From Streptomyces populi (GTDB lineage Bacteria; Actinomycetota; Actinomycetes; Streptomycetales; Streptomycetaceae): a stretch of 64,000 bases of DNA. The DNA lies in contig NZ_KZ626854.1 in assembly GCF_002911015.1 (NCBI RefSeq), forward strand, positions 52,183 through 116,182, read 5' to 3'. A model generated the notes under the pieces. It was not told the DNA's origin. It searched no databases and saw nothing but the letters and a program-made list of their open reading frames with translations. The translations under genes and the position numbers were made by a program. Each line of letters opens with the position of its first letter. Positions within the stretch are counted from its first letter, which is position 1. This document shows, one piece after another, positions 1 through 8,912 of the stretch.

Positions 1-611
1 AGGCGGCTACACCAGGGGCGAGGTGTTCGGCGTCGGTGGCGGAGAGCAGGAGGCGGGGGTCCTCGCGGCGGAGGTCGGCGAGGAGATCGACGGCTGTCCG
101 GAGGAGGGCGGGGGAGGGGGACGCGGGCCGCGGGACCGCGGGGAGTGCTTTGCGGCGGGGGCGCGCGGCCGCCGGGGCCGGGTGTCGGGCGGGTGGTCTG
201 CGGGCCGCGGGCGCGTCTGCCGTTTCCCGGTGTCCGGGGCGGTTGCAGGAGACCGTGCGGGTGGTGATCCGGCCGTCCGGGGTGCGTTCGCGGGTGCGGC
301 GCAGATAGCCGTGGGTCTCCAGCTCGCGCAGGGCGGCGGCTACCCGAGTGGCGCCTTCGGGGAAGCGGGCGGCGAGGGTCTTGACGTCGACGGGGGGCGC
401 CGGCGGGGAGGGACTGGATGTGGAGACCCAACCCCATGGCGAGTCCGGACAGCTCCGGGTGCTGGGCGAGGTGGTTGCCGACCACCGTGAAATTGCTGGT
501 GTGGCGGACGTTGTCGTGGATGACGCCGGAATGCGGGCGCCTGTGGGGGTGATTCTTGCCCGGGATCCGGGACTGGGGGCGCGCGGGCGCGCTAGGGTTT
601 TCGGTGTCCAT
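1..611 (-). pseudogene. Winged-helix/HTH regulator, frameshifted and cut by the left edge
   Basis: Reading the minus strand from ATG 611 gives MDTENPSAP..., then a stretch ending in VGNHLAQHPELSGLAMGLGL and HIQSLPAGAP. The frame then breaks at a run of six G (plus strand 392-397). With one base removed there, reading resumes as VDVKTLAARFPEGATRVAAA, then LRELETHGYLRRTRERTPDG and RITTRTVSCNRPG, then a Pro/Ala-rich linker and LLADLRREDPRLLLSATDAE before the window ends. This matches a common Streptomyces winged-helix family (wHTH, Pro-rich linker, C-terminal helical region). It is either a real +1 frameshift or a homopolymer sequencing error. GGAG lies about 7 nt before ATG 611. The coding match on both sides of the break is good, so I am confident of the family but not of whether the gene is inactive. 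Confidence 0.75.
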
Positions 612-900
612 CAGGAAGCTCCGAACTTCCTCGGTGGTCAGGCCCTCGCATTGGGATTGCTACTCCCGGCGGGGGCCGTCACATTTCCTGCCACAGGTCC
701 GTGGTGGCCTGCGGTCGTGTTCCGTCGTGCTGAGCGTAGGGCAGGCAACCCGTCTCAAATCCAGCCCAGTTGGGCATATTCACTCGAGGGAGTGAGGCCG
801 CGCCGCGGGCGGGAGGGGTGGGGCTTGGGAGGTTTCTTTCTCCCCGTGGTCCTTGGGAAAGAGCGCCGGCGGCACCGGAGCACGTTTTCTCGGGTTCCGG

Positions 901-1326
901 TCACCGGAGCCCCAGTTCAGCCCAGACGATCTTGCGCGGCCGTGGCCCCGGAGCGCTGCCCCAGCGGTCGGCGAGGGCGTCGACCAGGAGCAGTCCCCGG
1001 CCCGACTCGGCGTCCTCCGCGGGGCGTCGGAGCAGCGGCCGGCGGTCGTCGCGGGTGTCGGCGACCTCGATGCGGAGGGTGTCGCCGACGACGTACAGCG
1101 TCAGCCGGAAGTCCCGCCCCGGTACGCGGCCGTGCGTCGCCGCGTTGGCCGCGAGTTCCGCGACGATCTGGTCGGCCGGGCTCAGGGGGAGCCCCCAGGA
1201 GCGGAGTTGCTCGGTCGCCAGCAGCCGGGCCAGACGGGCACCGCGTGACGTGGGGGACAGCAGCACGCTGAAGTTGCGCACGGGTTCGACGCGTTGGGCC
1301 TCCGGCCCGGCGGTTTCCTGATTCAC
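901..1326 (-). CDS. Anti-sigma-factor-like ATP-binding protein (HATPase_c_2, RsbW/SpoIIAB type)
   Basis: 141 residues forming a single GHKL ATPase domain. The N-box reads IVAELAANAATHG (about residues 54-66) and the glycine box RGLLLVDALADRWG sits near 109-122. It starts at GTG 1326. Such small Streptomyces ATPases resemble anti-sigma kinases and often stand next to a WhiJ-type XRE regulator and a DUF397 protein, which is exactly the arrangement here: the gene is divergent from the XRE gene, with 139 bp between their starts. Its probable role is a cytoplasmic partner-switching or anti-sigma component in developmental or antibiotic regulation. The partner is not visible in the sequence. Confidence 0.85.
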   Translation of the reverse strand: MNQETAGPEAQRVEPVRNFSVLLSPTSRGARLARLLATEQLRSWGLPLSPADQIVAELAANAATHGRVPGRDFRLTLYVVGDTLRIEVADTRDDRRPLLRRPAEDAESGRGLLLVDALADRWGSAPGPRPRKIVWAELGLR

Positions 1327-1465
1327 GTCACTCAGCGTGGCCGACGTTGCCTACTGTGAGCTGCGATGACATCGGTACGTACCGGGACTGTCCGGTCGTT
1401 GTCCTGATCTGTCCCGGCTGTCCGGGGTGTCGTACGGGGACGGTCCGCGTTGGAGGTGGGTGGGT
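1327..1465. promoter_or_regulatory. Divergent control region with palindrome and repeated TGTCC motifs
   Basis: The 139 bp between the anti-sigma-like gene and the XRE gene hold a perfect 12-bp palindrome, CGGTACGTACCG (1373-1384). Directly after it come several spaced TGTCC motifs, including two copies of CTGTCCGG near 1388 and 1419. A regulator binding here could control both genes. The neighbouring XRE protein is the obvious candidate, by inference only. Confidence 0.5.
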
Positions 1466-2314
1466 GTGAGCAGCGAGAGCGCGGACGAGCCGGGGTGGGA
1501 CGTCAGCCCCGAGGACGAGGTCGCCCCGGTCGTCGAGGCGACCGGCCGCCAGATCAGGCTCTGGCGCGAGGCGGCCGGGATGCGGGTGGTCGAGTTCGGA
1601 CGGGCCATCGGCTACGGGGAGGACCTGGTCCGCAAGGTGGAGCGCGGCGCCCGGATCCCCCGGGCGGACTTCCTGGACCGCGCGGACGACGTCCTGAACG
1701 CCGAGGGGCGCCTTCGGGCCTTCAAGGAGGACATGGAGAAGGCTCGGTACCCGAAGAAGGTGCGCGAGCTGAAGATGCTGGAGGAGCGGGCGGTCGAGCT
1801 GCTGCTGTACAGCAACCACAACATCCATGGGTTGTTGCAGACGGAGGAGTACGCGCGGGCGCTGTTCGGTACGTGGCGGCCCACTCTGTCTCAGGACGGG
1901 TTGGAACGCGCGGTGGCCGCACGTATGGCCAGGCGGACGATTTTCAGCCGGTCACCCGTTCCGGAACTCAGCTTCGTGCAGGAGGAGGTGACCCTGCGCC
2001 GACCCGTCGGCGGGAATTTGGTGCATCGCCGTCAGCTCGAACACCTGCGGGAGATGGCAGAGTTGACGCAGGTCGAGTTCCAGGTGATGCCCACCGCACG
2101 AGCCGATCATCCTGGCGCGGCCGGACGGATCCAGGTGCTGAAGTTCGGAGACGGCACGGCGGTGGGACGTACCGACGACGAGTTCAACGGACGCCCGGTC
2201 TCCGACCCGAGACAGCTCCGGATTCTCGAACTGCGGTACGGCATCATCAGGGCTCAAGCTCTCTCACCGGGGGAGTCGCTGGCCTTCATCGAGCAAGTGC
2301 TGGGAGAGACATGA
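1466..2314 (+). CDS. XRE-family regulator with DUF5753 domain (WhiJ-like)
   Basis: 282 residues. An N-terminal helix-turn-helix covers about residues 25-80 (ATGRQIRLWREAAGMRVVEF, then EDLVRKVERGARIP). A DUF5753 sensor-like domain follows, with the typical YSNHNIHGLLQTEEYARALF segment and later HRRQLEHLREMAEL. I chose GTG 1466 because GGAGG lies 9 nt upstream; an in-frame ATG at 1427 has no ribosome binding site. This class, with WhiJ as the best-known member, works with a small DUF397 partner to repress development or antibiotic genes. Its stop codon overlaps the start of the DUF397 gene (ATGA), so the two are translationally coupled. Confidence 0.9.
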   Translation: MSSESADEPGWDVSPEDEVAPVVEATGRQIRLWREAAGMRVVEFGRAIGYGEDLVRKVERGARIPRADFLDRADDVLNAEGRLRAFKEDMEKARYPKKVRELKMLEERAVELLLYSNHNIHGLLQTEEYARALFGTWRPTLSQDGLERAVAARMARRTIFSRSPVPELSFVQEEVTLRRPVGGNLVHRRQLEHLREMAELTQVEFQVMPTARADHPGAAGRIQVLKFGDGTAVGRTDDEFNGRPVSDPRQLRILELRYGIIRAQALSPGESLAFIEQVLGET

Positions 2315-2520
2315 CCCACGGGACCTCGGCCGGCGAAGCGTCCGAACTGAAGTGGTTGAAGAGCAGCTACAGCGACAGCAGTAACCCCAGTGACTGCGTC
2401 GAAGTAGCCCACACCCCCGCCACCGTCCTCATCCGCGACTCCAAGGAGCCGGGCGGTGCCCAACTGATGGTGGCGCCCGGGGCCTGGGTTGCATTCGTCC
2501 GGTTCGCGGCTCGGCGTTGA
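2311..2520 (+). CDS. DUF397 domain protein
   Basis: 69 residues covering the whole DUF397 family: LKWLKSSYSDSSNPSDCVEV near the start, then VLIRDSKEPGGAQLMVAPGA and WVAFVRF. Proteins of this type accompany WhiJ-like XRE regulators and are thought to modulate or antagonise them. The start overlaps the stop of the XRE gene by 4 nt, which argues for balanced production of the pair. It is small, cytoplasmic and has no signal peptide. Confidence 0.92.
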   Translation: MTHGTSAGEASELKWLKSSYSDSSNPSDCVEVAHTPATVLIRDSKEPGGAQLMVAPGAWVAFVRFAARR

Positions 2521-3167
2521 CCGAGGGAGCGGAGATCCACCCGCAGAGCTACGCCCGTACCGTCTTCGCGGCCCTCGGCGGAGTCGTCGAGATCGGCGCG
2601 GTGAACCACACCGGCACGTGGGATCTGACGGATGTCTCGGTCGGGGACTTCCTGGCGCCCAGGGGCGAGGCCGTCGCCCGGGTCATGACGGCGGTACGGA
2701 CGATCGGCCGGTTCGACGACGCCGTCATGGCCGTCGCGGACGAGCTGGGGTACCTGCGCGAGCACCCCGTCGAGGCGCCGTTCATGCTGCTCTGGTCGGC
2801 GGGGATCACCTGGGACCCGGAGTCGGCGGAGAACCTCGCGTACCTGGCGGAGCCGCGAGTGGTGCGCCGGATGTGCAGGATGGGCGCGGACCTCCAACTG
2901 ACCGATCTGGTGGACGCCTTGGCGACCGCCGGAATCGCGGCCGGGGTGGACGCCGAGGAGGGCGGGGGCCTGATCGCGGAGATCGTCCGCGACGCCTGCG
3001 AGCTGGTGGACGACACCGGTCGCAGCACCCCGGAGAACGTGTTCCGTATGTGGCGGGTGGCCCGCCTGCCGGACGTCCTGCGCCCGGACTCCGGTGCGCC
3101 GGAGTGGGGCAAGGCGGGGTACAGGGCGTACGACGCGGAGCTGGAGCGGTTGCTGGCGCCGAGCTGA
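2517..3167 (+). CDS. Hypothetical protein coupled to the DUF397 gene
   Basis: 216 residues that I do not recognise as a named family. The likely start is TTG 2517, which overlaps the DUF397 stop by 4 nt. A later start cannot be excluded, since the next in-frame Met lies well inside the protein. It is acidic and mostly helical with no membrane segment or signal peptide. The C-terminal portion is rich in Arg, Trp and Asp (NVFRMWRVARLPDVLRPD, then EWGKAGYRAYDAELERLL). Its position makes it a fourth member of the WhiJ-like unit, but its role is unknown. Confidence 0.75.
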   Translation: MTEGAEIHPQSYARTVFAALGGVVEIGAVNHTGTWDLTDVSVGDFLAPRGEAVARVMTAVRTIGRFDDAVMAVADELGYLREHPVEAPFMLLWSAGITWDPESAENLAYLAEPRVVRRMCRMGADLQLTDLVDALATAGIAAGVDAEEGGGLIAEIVRDACELVDDTGRSTPENVFRMWRVARLPDVLRPDSGAPEWGKAGYRAYDAELERLLAPS

Positions 3168-3183
3168 GCCCCGCCGGGGCCGG

Positions 3184-4203
3184 TCACTGCATGTTCTGCA
3201 CGTGCGGATGGTCGTACGAGGACACGCAGACGTAGATCTGAAGGTTGTAGCTCCGGCCGATGGTGAGCCCGGTGGAGCAGGCCGGGCCGAGGAAGTGCAG
3301 GCCGTCGTAGTCGGCGTCCTCCAGGGGGCGCCAGCTCCCGGTGCCGCCGTCCCATTCGGTGCCGTCGACGGTGAGCAGCGGGCGCACGTCCGAGCCGCAC
3401 TCGGGGCAGGCCATCGGGAACGGGTCGCTGAAGCTCCAGGGGCCGTGGCCGCCGAGCTTGCAGCCGGGGGCGACGCTGAGGTCGTACTGGTAGTCGACGG
3501 TCTCGACGTCGTCCTCGTCGTCGGGGTTCTGCTCGTCCTCCCACGCCTCGATCCGGTCCGCCAGCTCCTCGGGCAGCTCGTGCGGGGCCGGGTACTCGGT
3601 GACCGTCTCCGGGTGGAGCAGGCAGGGCTCGGGCAGGTAGGTGTCGCTGCCGATCACCGAGGGCGCGGGCGGTGCGGCGAGCGGGTCGGTGACGTCGGCG
3701 GAGGCACGCCAGCGCAGCTCCACGGCGGGGAGGTGGTCCTCGTCGTGGTCGAACGGGCACCACAGGACCTGGAGCAGATCGGTGCCGGCCGGGCGGGGCA
3801 GCGCGGGGACGTCGGCGGCGTAGACCTGGAGCACGGGTATGAGGGGGATCGGCCCGTCCTGAGGGAGGGGCCGCTCGTCGACCGCGCGGTCGACGATCTC
3901 CCGCTCATCGGGGGTGAGCAGGTCCGCGCCCTGCGCCCGGGGCCGGGTCCAGGCGTCGGCGAGGATGCGCCGCCGCTGCCGTACGTCGTCGGGCGCCACA
4001 CCGCGGTGCGTGGGCGCGTCGTGGTCCGGGCACGTGGGCCACGGCTCGCCGGCCGGCCACAGCAGGGGACCGCCGACCGAACTGTCCCGGGCCGTCGGCG
4101 CGCCCGGCCGCGGATGCAGCCGCACGGCGCTGCGGGCCAGCGCCGCGAGTTCGGGAAACGGGACGGTGATGTCGAGGGGCCGTGGGGGAGTGGTCCGAGC
4201 CAT
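3184..4203 (-). CDS. DUF1963-like hypothetical protein
   Basis: 339 residues, cytoplasmic, no signal peptide. Recognisable pieces are VGGPLLWPAGEPWPTCPDHD near residue 43, LLQVLWCPFDHDEDHLPAVE near the middle, and a CPECGSD motif near residue 270, followed by a WDGGTGSWRPLE and LHFLGPACSTGLTIG tail. This layout resembles Streptomyces proteins assigned to DUF1963/YwqG, whose function is unknown. A short acidic insert (DEQNPDDEDDVE) interrupts the middle. On its own strand, TAGCCT lies 6 nt before the ATG and no ribosome binding site is visible, so the mRNA may be leaderless. It converges with the preceding plus-strand gene. Confidence 0.7.
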   Translation of the reverse strand: MARTTPPRPLDITVPFPELAALARSAVRLHPRPGAPTARDSSVGGPLLWPAGEPWPTCPDHDAPTHRGVAPDDVRQRRRILADAWTRPRAQGADLLTPDEREIVDRAVDERPLPQDGPIPLIPVLQVYAADVPALPRPAGTDLLQVLWCPFDHDEDHLPAVELRWRASADVTDPLAAPPAPSVIGSDTYLPEPCLLHPETVTEYPAPHELPEELADRIEAWEDEQNPDDEDDVETVDYQYDLSVAPGCKLGGHGPWSFSDPFPMACPECGSDVRPLLTVDGTEWDGGTGSWRPLEDADYDGLHFLGPACSTGLTIGRSYNLQIYVCVSSYDHPHVQNMQ

Positions 4204-4407
4204 GGGGAGAGGCTACGGGCCCGACGCCCGCCGCGCCGCGGGTGGATGAACCGCTTCCGGGCTCGGCGCGCCGGCGGTGCAAGGGCCCGGGGACCGATGA
4301 CGCACGCGTGCCCCGCGCCGCGGTGATCGTCGTGCCGCATGGGTGTTCCCTGTAAGTTCGCTTGTGCGTACGGGTGTTGTTGAGACGGGCGTGACGGGGG
4401 TTGCGGC

Positions 4408-7400
4408 ATGGCGGGGAACCGGCCGGGGGACTGGCATGTGCTGGATCTGGACCGGGATCCGACGCCGGGTGATCCGGACCGGGTGCGGAAGCTGTCGAAG
4501 GATCTGCATGATTTCGCCGATGACGTGTCGGACGCGTTGCGGCTGATCAAGGGGATGGCGGGCGAGGACGCCGTTCTGGCCTGGGCGGGGAAGTCGGCGG
4601 AGGCGTTCCAGGCCGAGTTCTCGGGTGTGCCGAAGCAGTTGAAGAAGCTGAAGAAGTCCTACGAGATGGCGGGGGACGCGCTCGGGGACTACTGGCCGAG
4701 GCTGGAGCGGGCGCAGGCGCTGGCGGACAAGGCGCTGGTGAAGGGGCGGGAGGCGCAGGCCGATCTCGCCTCGGCCAAGTCGCGTCTGTCGTCGGCGGAT
4801 TCGTGGGTGACGCGGGCCGGCAAGGAGGCGGACAAGTACAAGGACGATCCGACCGGCAGCAAGGACGCGGAGAAGCCGGACGAGGCGAAGGTCCGTGCCG
4901 CGACCCGGGACGCCCAGCACGCCAAGTCGGCGCAGGCCAGTGCGCGGTCGGACGTGGCGGATGCGAACGGTGCGCTGGACGCGGCGAAGAAGATGGCCGA
5001 GGACGCCCGGAAGATGCGGGAGGAGGCGGCGCGGGACGCGAAGTCGAAGATCGGCGAGGCGTCGGACGCGGGGATCCACAACCGGAAGTGGTGGGAGGAG
5101 GTCGGGGACTGGTTCTCCGACAACTGGGACACCATCGTCACGGTGTGCAAGGTCGTGGTGGCGGTGCTCGGGGTCATCGCGATGATCATCGGGGGGCCGA
5201 TCCTCGGCGCGATCGTGCTGGTCGCTGCCCTGGTGGTGCTCGCCGACACGCTCAACAAATACGCGAAGGGGCAGGCGTCCCTGTGGGACGTGGCCTTCGC
5301 GGCGCTGGACTGCATACCCGGCATGAAGGGGCTCACCACCCTCGGCGGACTCGCCAAGGGACTCAAGGGCGGCCTCGCGGCGATGAAGGGGCTCAAGGGC
5401 GGGCTGAAGGGGATGAGCCTGGCGGCGCGGGGGCTGGGCAAGAACGCCCGTGGCATGCTCGCGGACGGTGCGAAGGGCGCGTACAACCGGCTCAAGAACG
5501 CGGTCCGCTCCAAGGGCAGCGACCCCGTGGACATGGCCACCGGGGCCATGTACTTCCCGGAGACCGACGTCAGTCTGCCCGGCAGCCTGCCCCTCGTCTT
5601 CACGCGCAGGGCCGCGTCCGATTACCGGACGGGCTGGTGGTTCGGTAGCACCTGGGCCTCCACGGTCGACCAGCGCCTGGAAGTCGACGGAGCCGGCGTC
5701 GTACTGGTCACCGAGGACGGATTGCTCCTCAGTTATGCCCATCCCGCAGGGCCGCGGCGACCGGTCCTTCCCGAGGCAGGCCCGCGTTTCCCCCTGACCC
5801 GTCTCGGTAATGGCCGCTACCACGTGGATGACCCGCTCACCGGCATCACTCGTGAGTTCGACGTTCCGGTCGACGGCATCGCTCTCCTCAAGCGCATGTC
5901 CAACCGCAACGGTGAAACGATCGATTTCGATCACGCTCCCGACGGAACCCCGCTCGCGATCCGGCACTCCGGTGGCTACCGAATCGAGGTCACGGTCACT
6001 GACGGTCGGGTCACGGCTCTTCACCTCGCGGGCGCGGGCGAGGACGGTTCGAACCTCCTCCTGCGCTCTTACGGCTACACCGACGGCTGCCTCACCACCG
6101 TCGTCAACGCCACGGGCCATCCGATGCGGTTCACCTATGACGAGCGGCACCGCATCACGTCGTGGACCGATCGCAACGGCCGCGGCTACTCGTACGCGTA
6201 CGACACGGCGGACCGATGCGTAGCGGAAGGAGGGGAGGCAGGGCACCTCAGCCTCAGCCTGGACTACGACGGCGTCGACGCCGCCTGGCCCGATGCCCGG
6301 ATCACCACCGTCACCACGGCGGAGGGCGCTGTCAGCCGGTTCGTCGTCAACGACAGGTGCCAGGTCGTCGCCGAGATCGATCCGCTCGGCGGCACGACCC
6401 GCACGTCATGGGACGAGCACCACCGGCCGACCTCCTGGACGGACGAGCTGGGCCACACCACGACCAGGAGCTACGACGACCTCGGTCGACTCCTCGAGGT
6501 CAGGCGCCCGGACGGTGCGTCTGTGCGTCTCGCGTACGACGCCCGGGGCCACCTCGTCACCACCGTCCGCCCGGACGGCCGGGTGCTGCGTCGGGAGTAC
6601 GACGCCCGCGGCAACTGCGTCACGGTCGTCAAGCCTGGTGGAGCGACGACTCGTTACACCTACGACGACGCCGGACACCTGTCATCGGTGACTGATCCGG
6701 CAGGGGGCCTCACCCGGGTGCGGTGCGACCCGGCGGGCCTGGCCGAACACGTCACCGATCCCCTGGGCGGTGTCACGCGCTACGCACACGACGCCTTCGG
6801 CCGCGTGGCGACGGTCACGGATCCCTTGAGCCACATGACCTCCATGGAGTGGGGCGCGGAAGGCGAACTGACGCGGCGCACCGACGCGGACGGGCAGACG
6901 GAGGTGTGGACGTACGACGCCGAGGGGAACCGGGTCAGCCACACCGATGTCATGGGAGCCGTCACACGCTTCGAGTACGGCCACTTCAATCTGCTCGCGG
7001 CACGGACCGGGCCCGACGGCGTCCGCCACACCTTCGCGTACGACCCCTCCCTGCGACTGATCAAGGTGGGCCGCCCTGACGGTCGTCACTGGACGTACGA
7101 GTACGACGTCGCGGGGCGACTCGCCTCGGAGACGGATTTCGACGGGCGGTCCAGGCGTTACGGCCGGGATGCCAAGGGCCAGGTCGTCCTGCGCAGGAAC
7201 GGGCTCGGGCAGACGGTCCGCATCACCAGGGACCCCTTCGGTCGCATGATCGTCAAGGACGTGGACGGTGCGGTGAGCACGTACACCTACGACCTGAACG
7301 ACCGGCTCTGCGAGGCCGTGGGCCGGGACGCCACGGTGGTCCTCCGGCGAGACCCCGAGGGACGCCTCCTTTCGGAGACCGTCAACGGTCGGACCACCAC

Positions 7401-8907
7401 CTTCACGCACGATGCGGCGGGGCGGTCGCTGAGCCGCACCACCCCCACGGGTGTCACCAGCACGAAGACGTACGACGGCCGTGGCGAGGTCGCCCAGGTT
7501 CGTACCGCGGGACGCACGCTCGACTTCCGCTACGACGACGCACGGCGACTGCTTTCCGTCGGCGTGGACGACGCTCTGTCGCTGAGCCGCGGGTACGACC
7601 GACTCGGCAGAGTCACGACGCAGGCCGTTGCCACCGGCGACGGGCGCACCGTGAGCGACCGCTCCTACCACTACCGCGCCGACGGGCATCTGATCGGCAT
7701 CGACGGCCTGGACGGGGAGAGCCGGGGCTTCGAGCTGGATGCCGCAGGCCGTACCACCGCCGTACGGGCGGAAGACTGGCTGGAGTCCTACGCGTACGAC
7801 GAGACCGGAGCGCAGACGGATGCCGCCTGGCCGAGTCGGCACCCCGGCCAGGCGGCGGTGGGCCCTCGCGCCCACGGGGGCGGCCGGATCGTCGGGGCGG
7901 GAGCCACCCGTTATCGGTACGACGAGCAAGGGCGGTTGATCCGTCGGCACCGCACGCGCCTCTCACGCAAGCCGGAGGCCTGGGCCTACACATGGGACGC
8001 GGAAGATCGGCTCACCTCCGTGCACACCCCCGACGGGACGTGCTGGCGATACCGCTACGACCCGATGGGACGCCGCATCGCCAAGCAGCGTTTGGCCGTC
8101 GGGGGAACCACCGTGGTGGAGGAGACCCGTTTCACCTGGGACGGAGCCACTCTCTGCGAGCAGGTCACGACCGACGCCGAAGGCACTCGGCCCGTGGCCC
8201 TGTCCTGGGAGTACGACGGGCTGCGCCCCATCGCCCAGACCGAACGCATCCTCACCGCCTCGCACGAGGAGATCGACTCACGGTTCTTCGCCGTCGTCGC
8301 CGATCTGGCGGGTGCGCCCACCGAACTCGTCGGTGAGGACGGCAGCGTCGCCTGGCGGGCGCGGAGCACGCTGTGGGGGGTCACCGCCTGGAAGAGCGGA
8401 GGCCGCGCCTATACGCCGCTTCGGTCCCCTGGGCAGTACTACGACCCTGAGACCGGTCTGCACTACAACGTGCACCGCTACTACGACCCGGAGACGGCGG
8501 GCTACGTCAGCCCCGATCCGCTCGGTCTGGGGCCCGCTCCGCATCCCTTCCTCTACGTCCTCGATCCACTTCTCATGGCCGACCCGCTCGGGCTCTACGA
8601 GATCGGCAAGCCGGACCCCGCGAGCCAGGCAGGGAATCTGCCGATGCTCGCCGACAAGATCGCGGCGCACGGAGACATCAAGAACAGAGGGATTCCGGGC
8701 GTCGACGACCTGGACGTGCCGGAGCACTTGGAGGATCTGATGACCAACTCCCCAGGTATCCGTATGCGAAGCACCACGTCGGGCAATCCTCGTTTCGCCT
8801 GGTGGGACGATGCGACGGGAACGATGCTGATCCGGGAAGGGGACAACGGGACCTTCATGCAGCCCGATGACGGCTATGAGTACTTCCTGAAGCAACTGAA
8901 GGAGTGA
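4408..8907 (+). CDS. RHS-repeat polymorphic toxin with WxG-like N-terminus
   Basis: 1499 residues. Residues 1-110 form a helical domain with a W-x-G motif (W59-A-G61) like those of type VII (ESX) substrates. Residues 80-215 are long helices rich in Ala and Lys. One or two hydrophobic segments lie at about 243-279, followed by a Gly/Lys-rich stretch. A DUF6531 RHS lead-in starts near 372 (DPVDMATGAMYFPETDVSLP). YD/RHS repeats run from about 570 to 1330. The RHS core (YYDPETGLHYNVHRYYDPET, then YVSPDPLGL and a closing DPLGL) ends near 1396. The last 103 residues (8596-8904) are a variable tip, presumably the toxin. In this family the RHS shell encloses the tip, which is released by self-cleavage at the core motif. 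The ribosome binding site is weak. Confidence 0.93.
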   Translation: MAGNRPGDWHVLDLDRDPTPGDPDRVRKLSKDLHDFADDVSDALRLIKGMAGEDAVLAWAGKSAEAFQAEFSGVPKQLKKLKKSYEMAGDALGDYWPRLERAQALADKALVKGREAQADLASAKSRLSSADSWVTRAGKEADKYKDDPTGSKDAEKPDEAKVRAATRDAQHAKSAQASARSDVADANGALDAAKKMAEDARKMREEAARDAKSKIGEASDAGIHNRKWWEEVGDWFSDNWDTIVTVCKVVVAVLGVIAMIIGGPILGAIVLVAALVVLADTLNKYAKGQASLWDVAFAALDCIPGMKGLTTLGGLAKGLKGGLAAMKGLKGGLKGMSLAARGLGKNARGMLADGAKGAYNRLKNAVRSKGSDPVDMATGAMYFPETDVSLPGSLPLVFTRRAASDYRTGWWFGSTWASTVDQRLEVDGAGVVLVTEDGLLLSYAHPAGPRRPVLPEAGPRFPLTRLGNGRYHVDDPLTGITREFDVPVDGIALLKRMSNRNGETIDFDHAPDGTPLAIRHSGGYRIEVTVTDGRVTALHLAGAGEDGSNLLLRSYGYTDGCLTTVVNATGHPMRFTYDERHRITSWTDRNGRGYSYAYDTADRCVAEGGEAGHLSLSLDYDGVDAAWPDARITTVTTAEGAVSRFVVNDRCQVVAEIDPLGGTTRTSWDEHHRPTSWTDELGHTTTRSYDDLGRLLEVRRPDGASVRLAYDARGHLVTTVRPDGRVLRREYDARGNCVTVVKPGGATTRYTYDDAGHLSSVTDPAGGLTRVRCDPAGLAEHVTDPLGGVTRYAHDAFGRVATVTDPLSHMTSMEWGAEGELTRRTDADGQTEVWTYDAEGNRVSHTDVMGAVTRFEYGHFNLLAARTGPDGVRHTFAYDPSLRLIKVGRPDGRHWTYEYDVAGRLASETDFDGRSRRYGRDAKGQVVLRRNGLGQTVRITRDPFGRMIVKDVDGAVSTYTYDLNDRLCEAVGRDATVVLRRDPEGRLLSETVNGRTTTFTHDAAGRSLSRTTPTGVTSTKTYDGRGEVAQVRTAGRTLDFRYDDARRLLSVGVDDALSLSRGYDRLGRVTTQAVATGDGRTVSDRSYHYRADGHLIGIDGLDGESRGFELDAAGRTTAVRAEDWLESYAYDETGAQTDAAWPSRHPGQAAVGPRAHGGGRIVGAGATRYRYDEQGRLIRRHRTRLSRKPEAWAYTWDAEDRLTSVHTPDGTCWRYRYDPMGRRIAKQRLAVGGTTVVEETRFTWDGATLCEQVTTDAEGTRPVALSWEYDGLRPIAQTERILTASHEEIDSRFFAVVADLAGAPTELVGEDGSVAWRARSTLWGVTAWKSGGRAYTPLRSPGQYYDPETGLHYNVHRYYDPETAGYVSPDPLGLGPAPHPFLYVLDPLLMADPLGLYEIGKPDPASQAGNLPMLADKIAAHGDIKNRGIPGVDDLDVPEHLEDLMTNSPGIRMRSTTSGNPRFAWWDDATGTMLIREGDNGTFMQPDDGYEYFLKQLKE
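8596..8904 (+). other. Variable C-terminal toxin tip of the RHS protein
   Basis: This is the coding segment after the conserved DPLGL motif, 103 residues. The first half is helical (LPMLADKIAAHGDIKNRGIP, later VPEHLEDLMTN). The second half looks like a small beta domain with GIRMRSTTSGNPRFAWWDDA and TGTMLIREGDNGTFMQ, ending YEYFLKQLKE. Conserved-looking Arg, Ser, Trp and Asp residues suggest an enzyme, perhaps a nuclease, but I cannot name the family. GC content drops slightly against the RHS shell, as is usual for exchanged tips. Confidence 0.7.
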
Positions 8908-8912
8908 TTGCG

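Noticed and set aside
348..1271. Long plus-strand open frames in the first 1.3 kb
   Set aside because: They run opposite the winged-helix gene and the anti-sigma-like gene, which both have real motifs. They also lack ribosome binding sites.
4213..6246. A 677-residue minus-strand open frame opposite the RHS gene
   Set aside because: The plus strand has clear RHS, DUF6531 and WxG features here. The minus frame is Arg/Pro/His-rich antisense.
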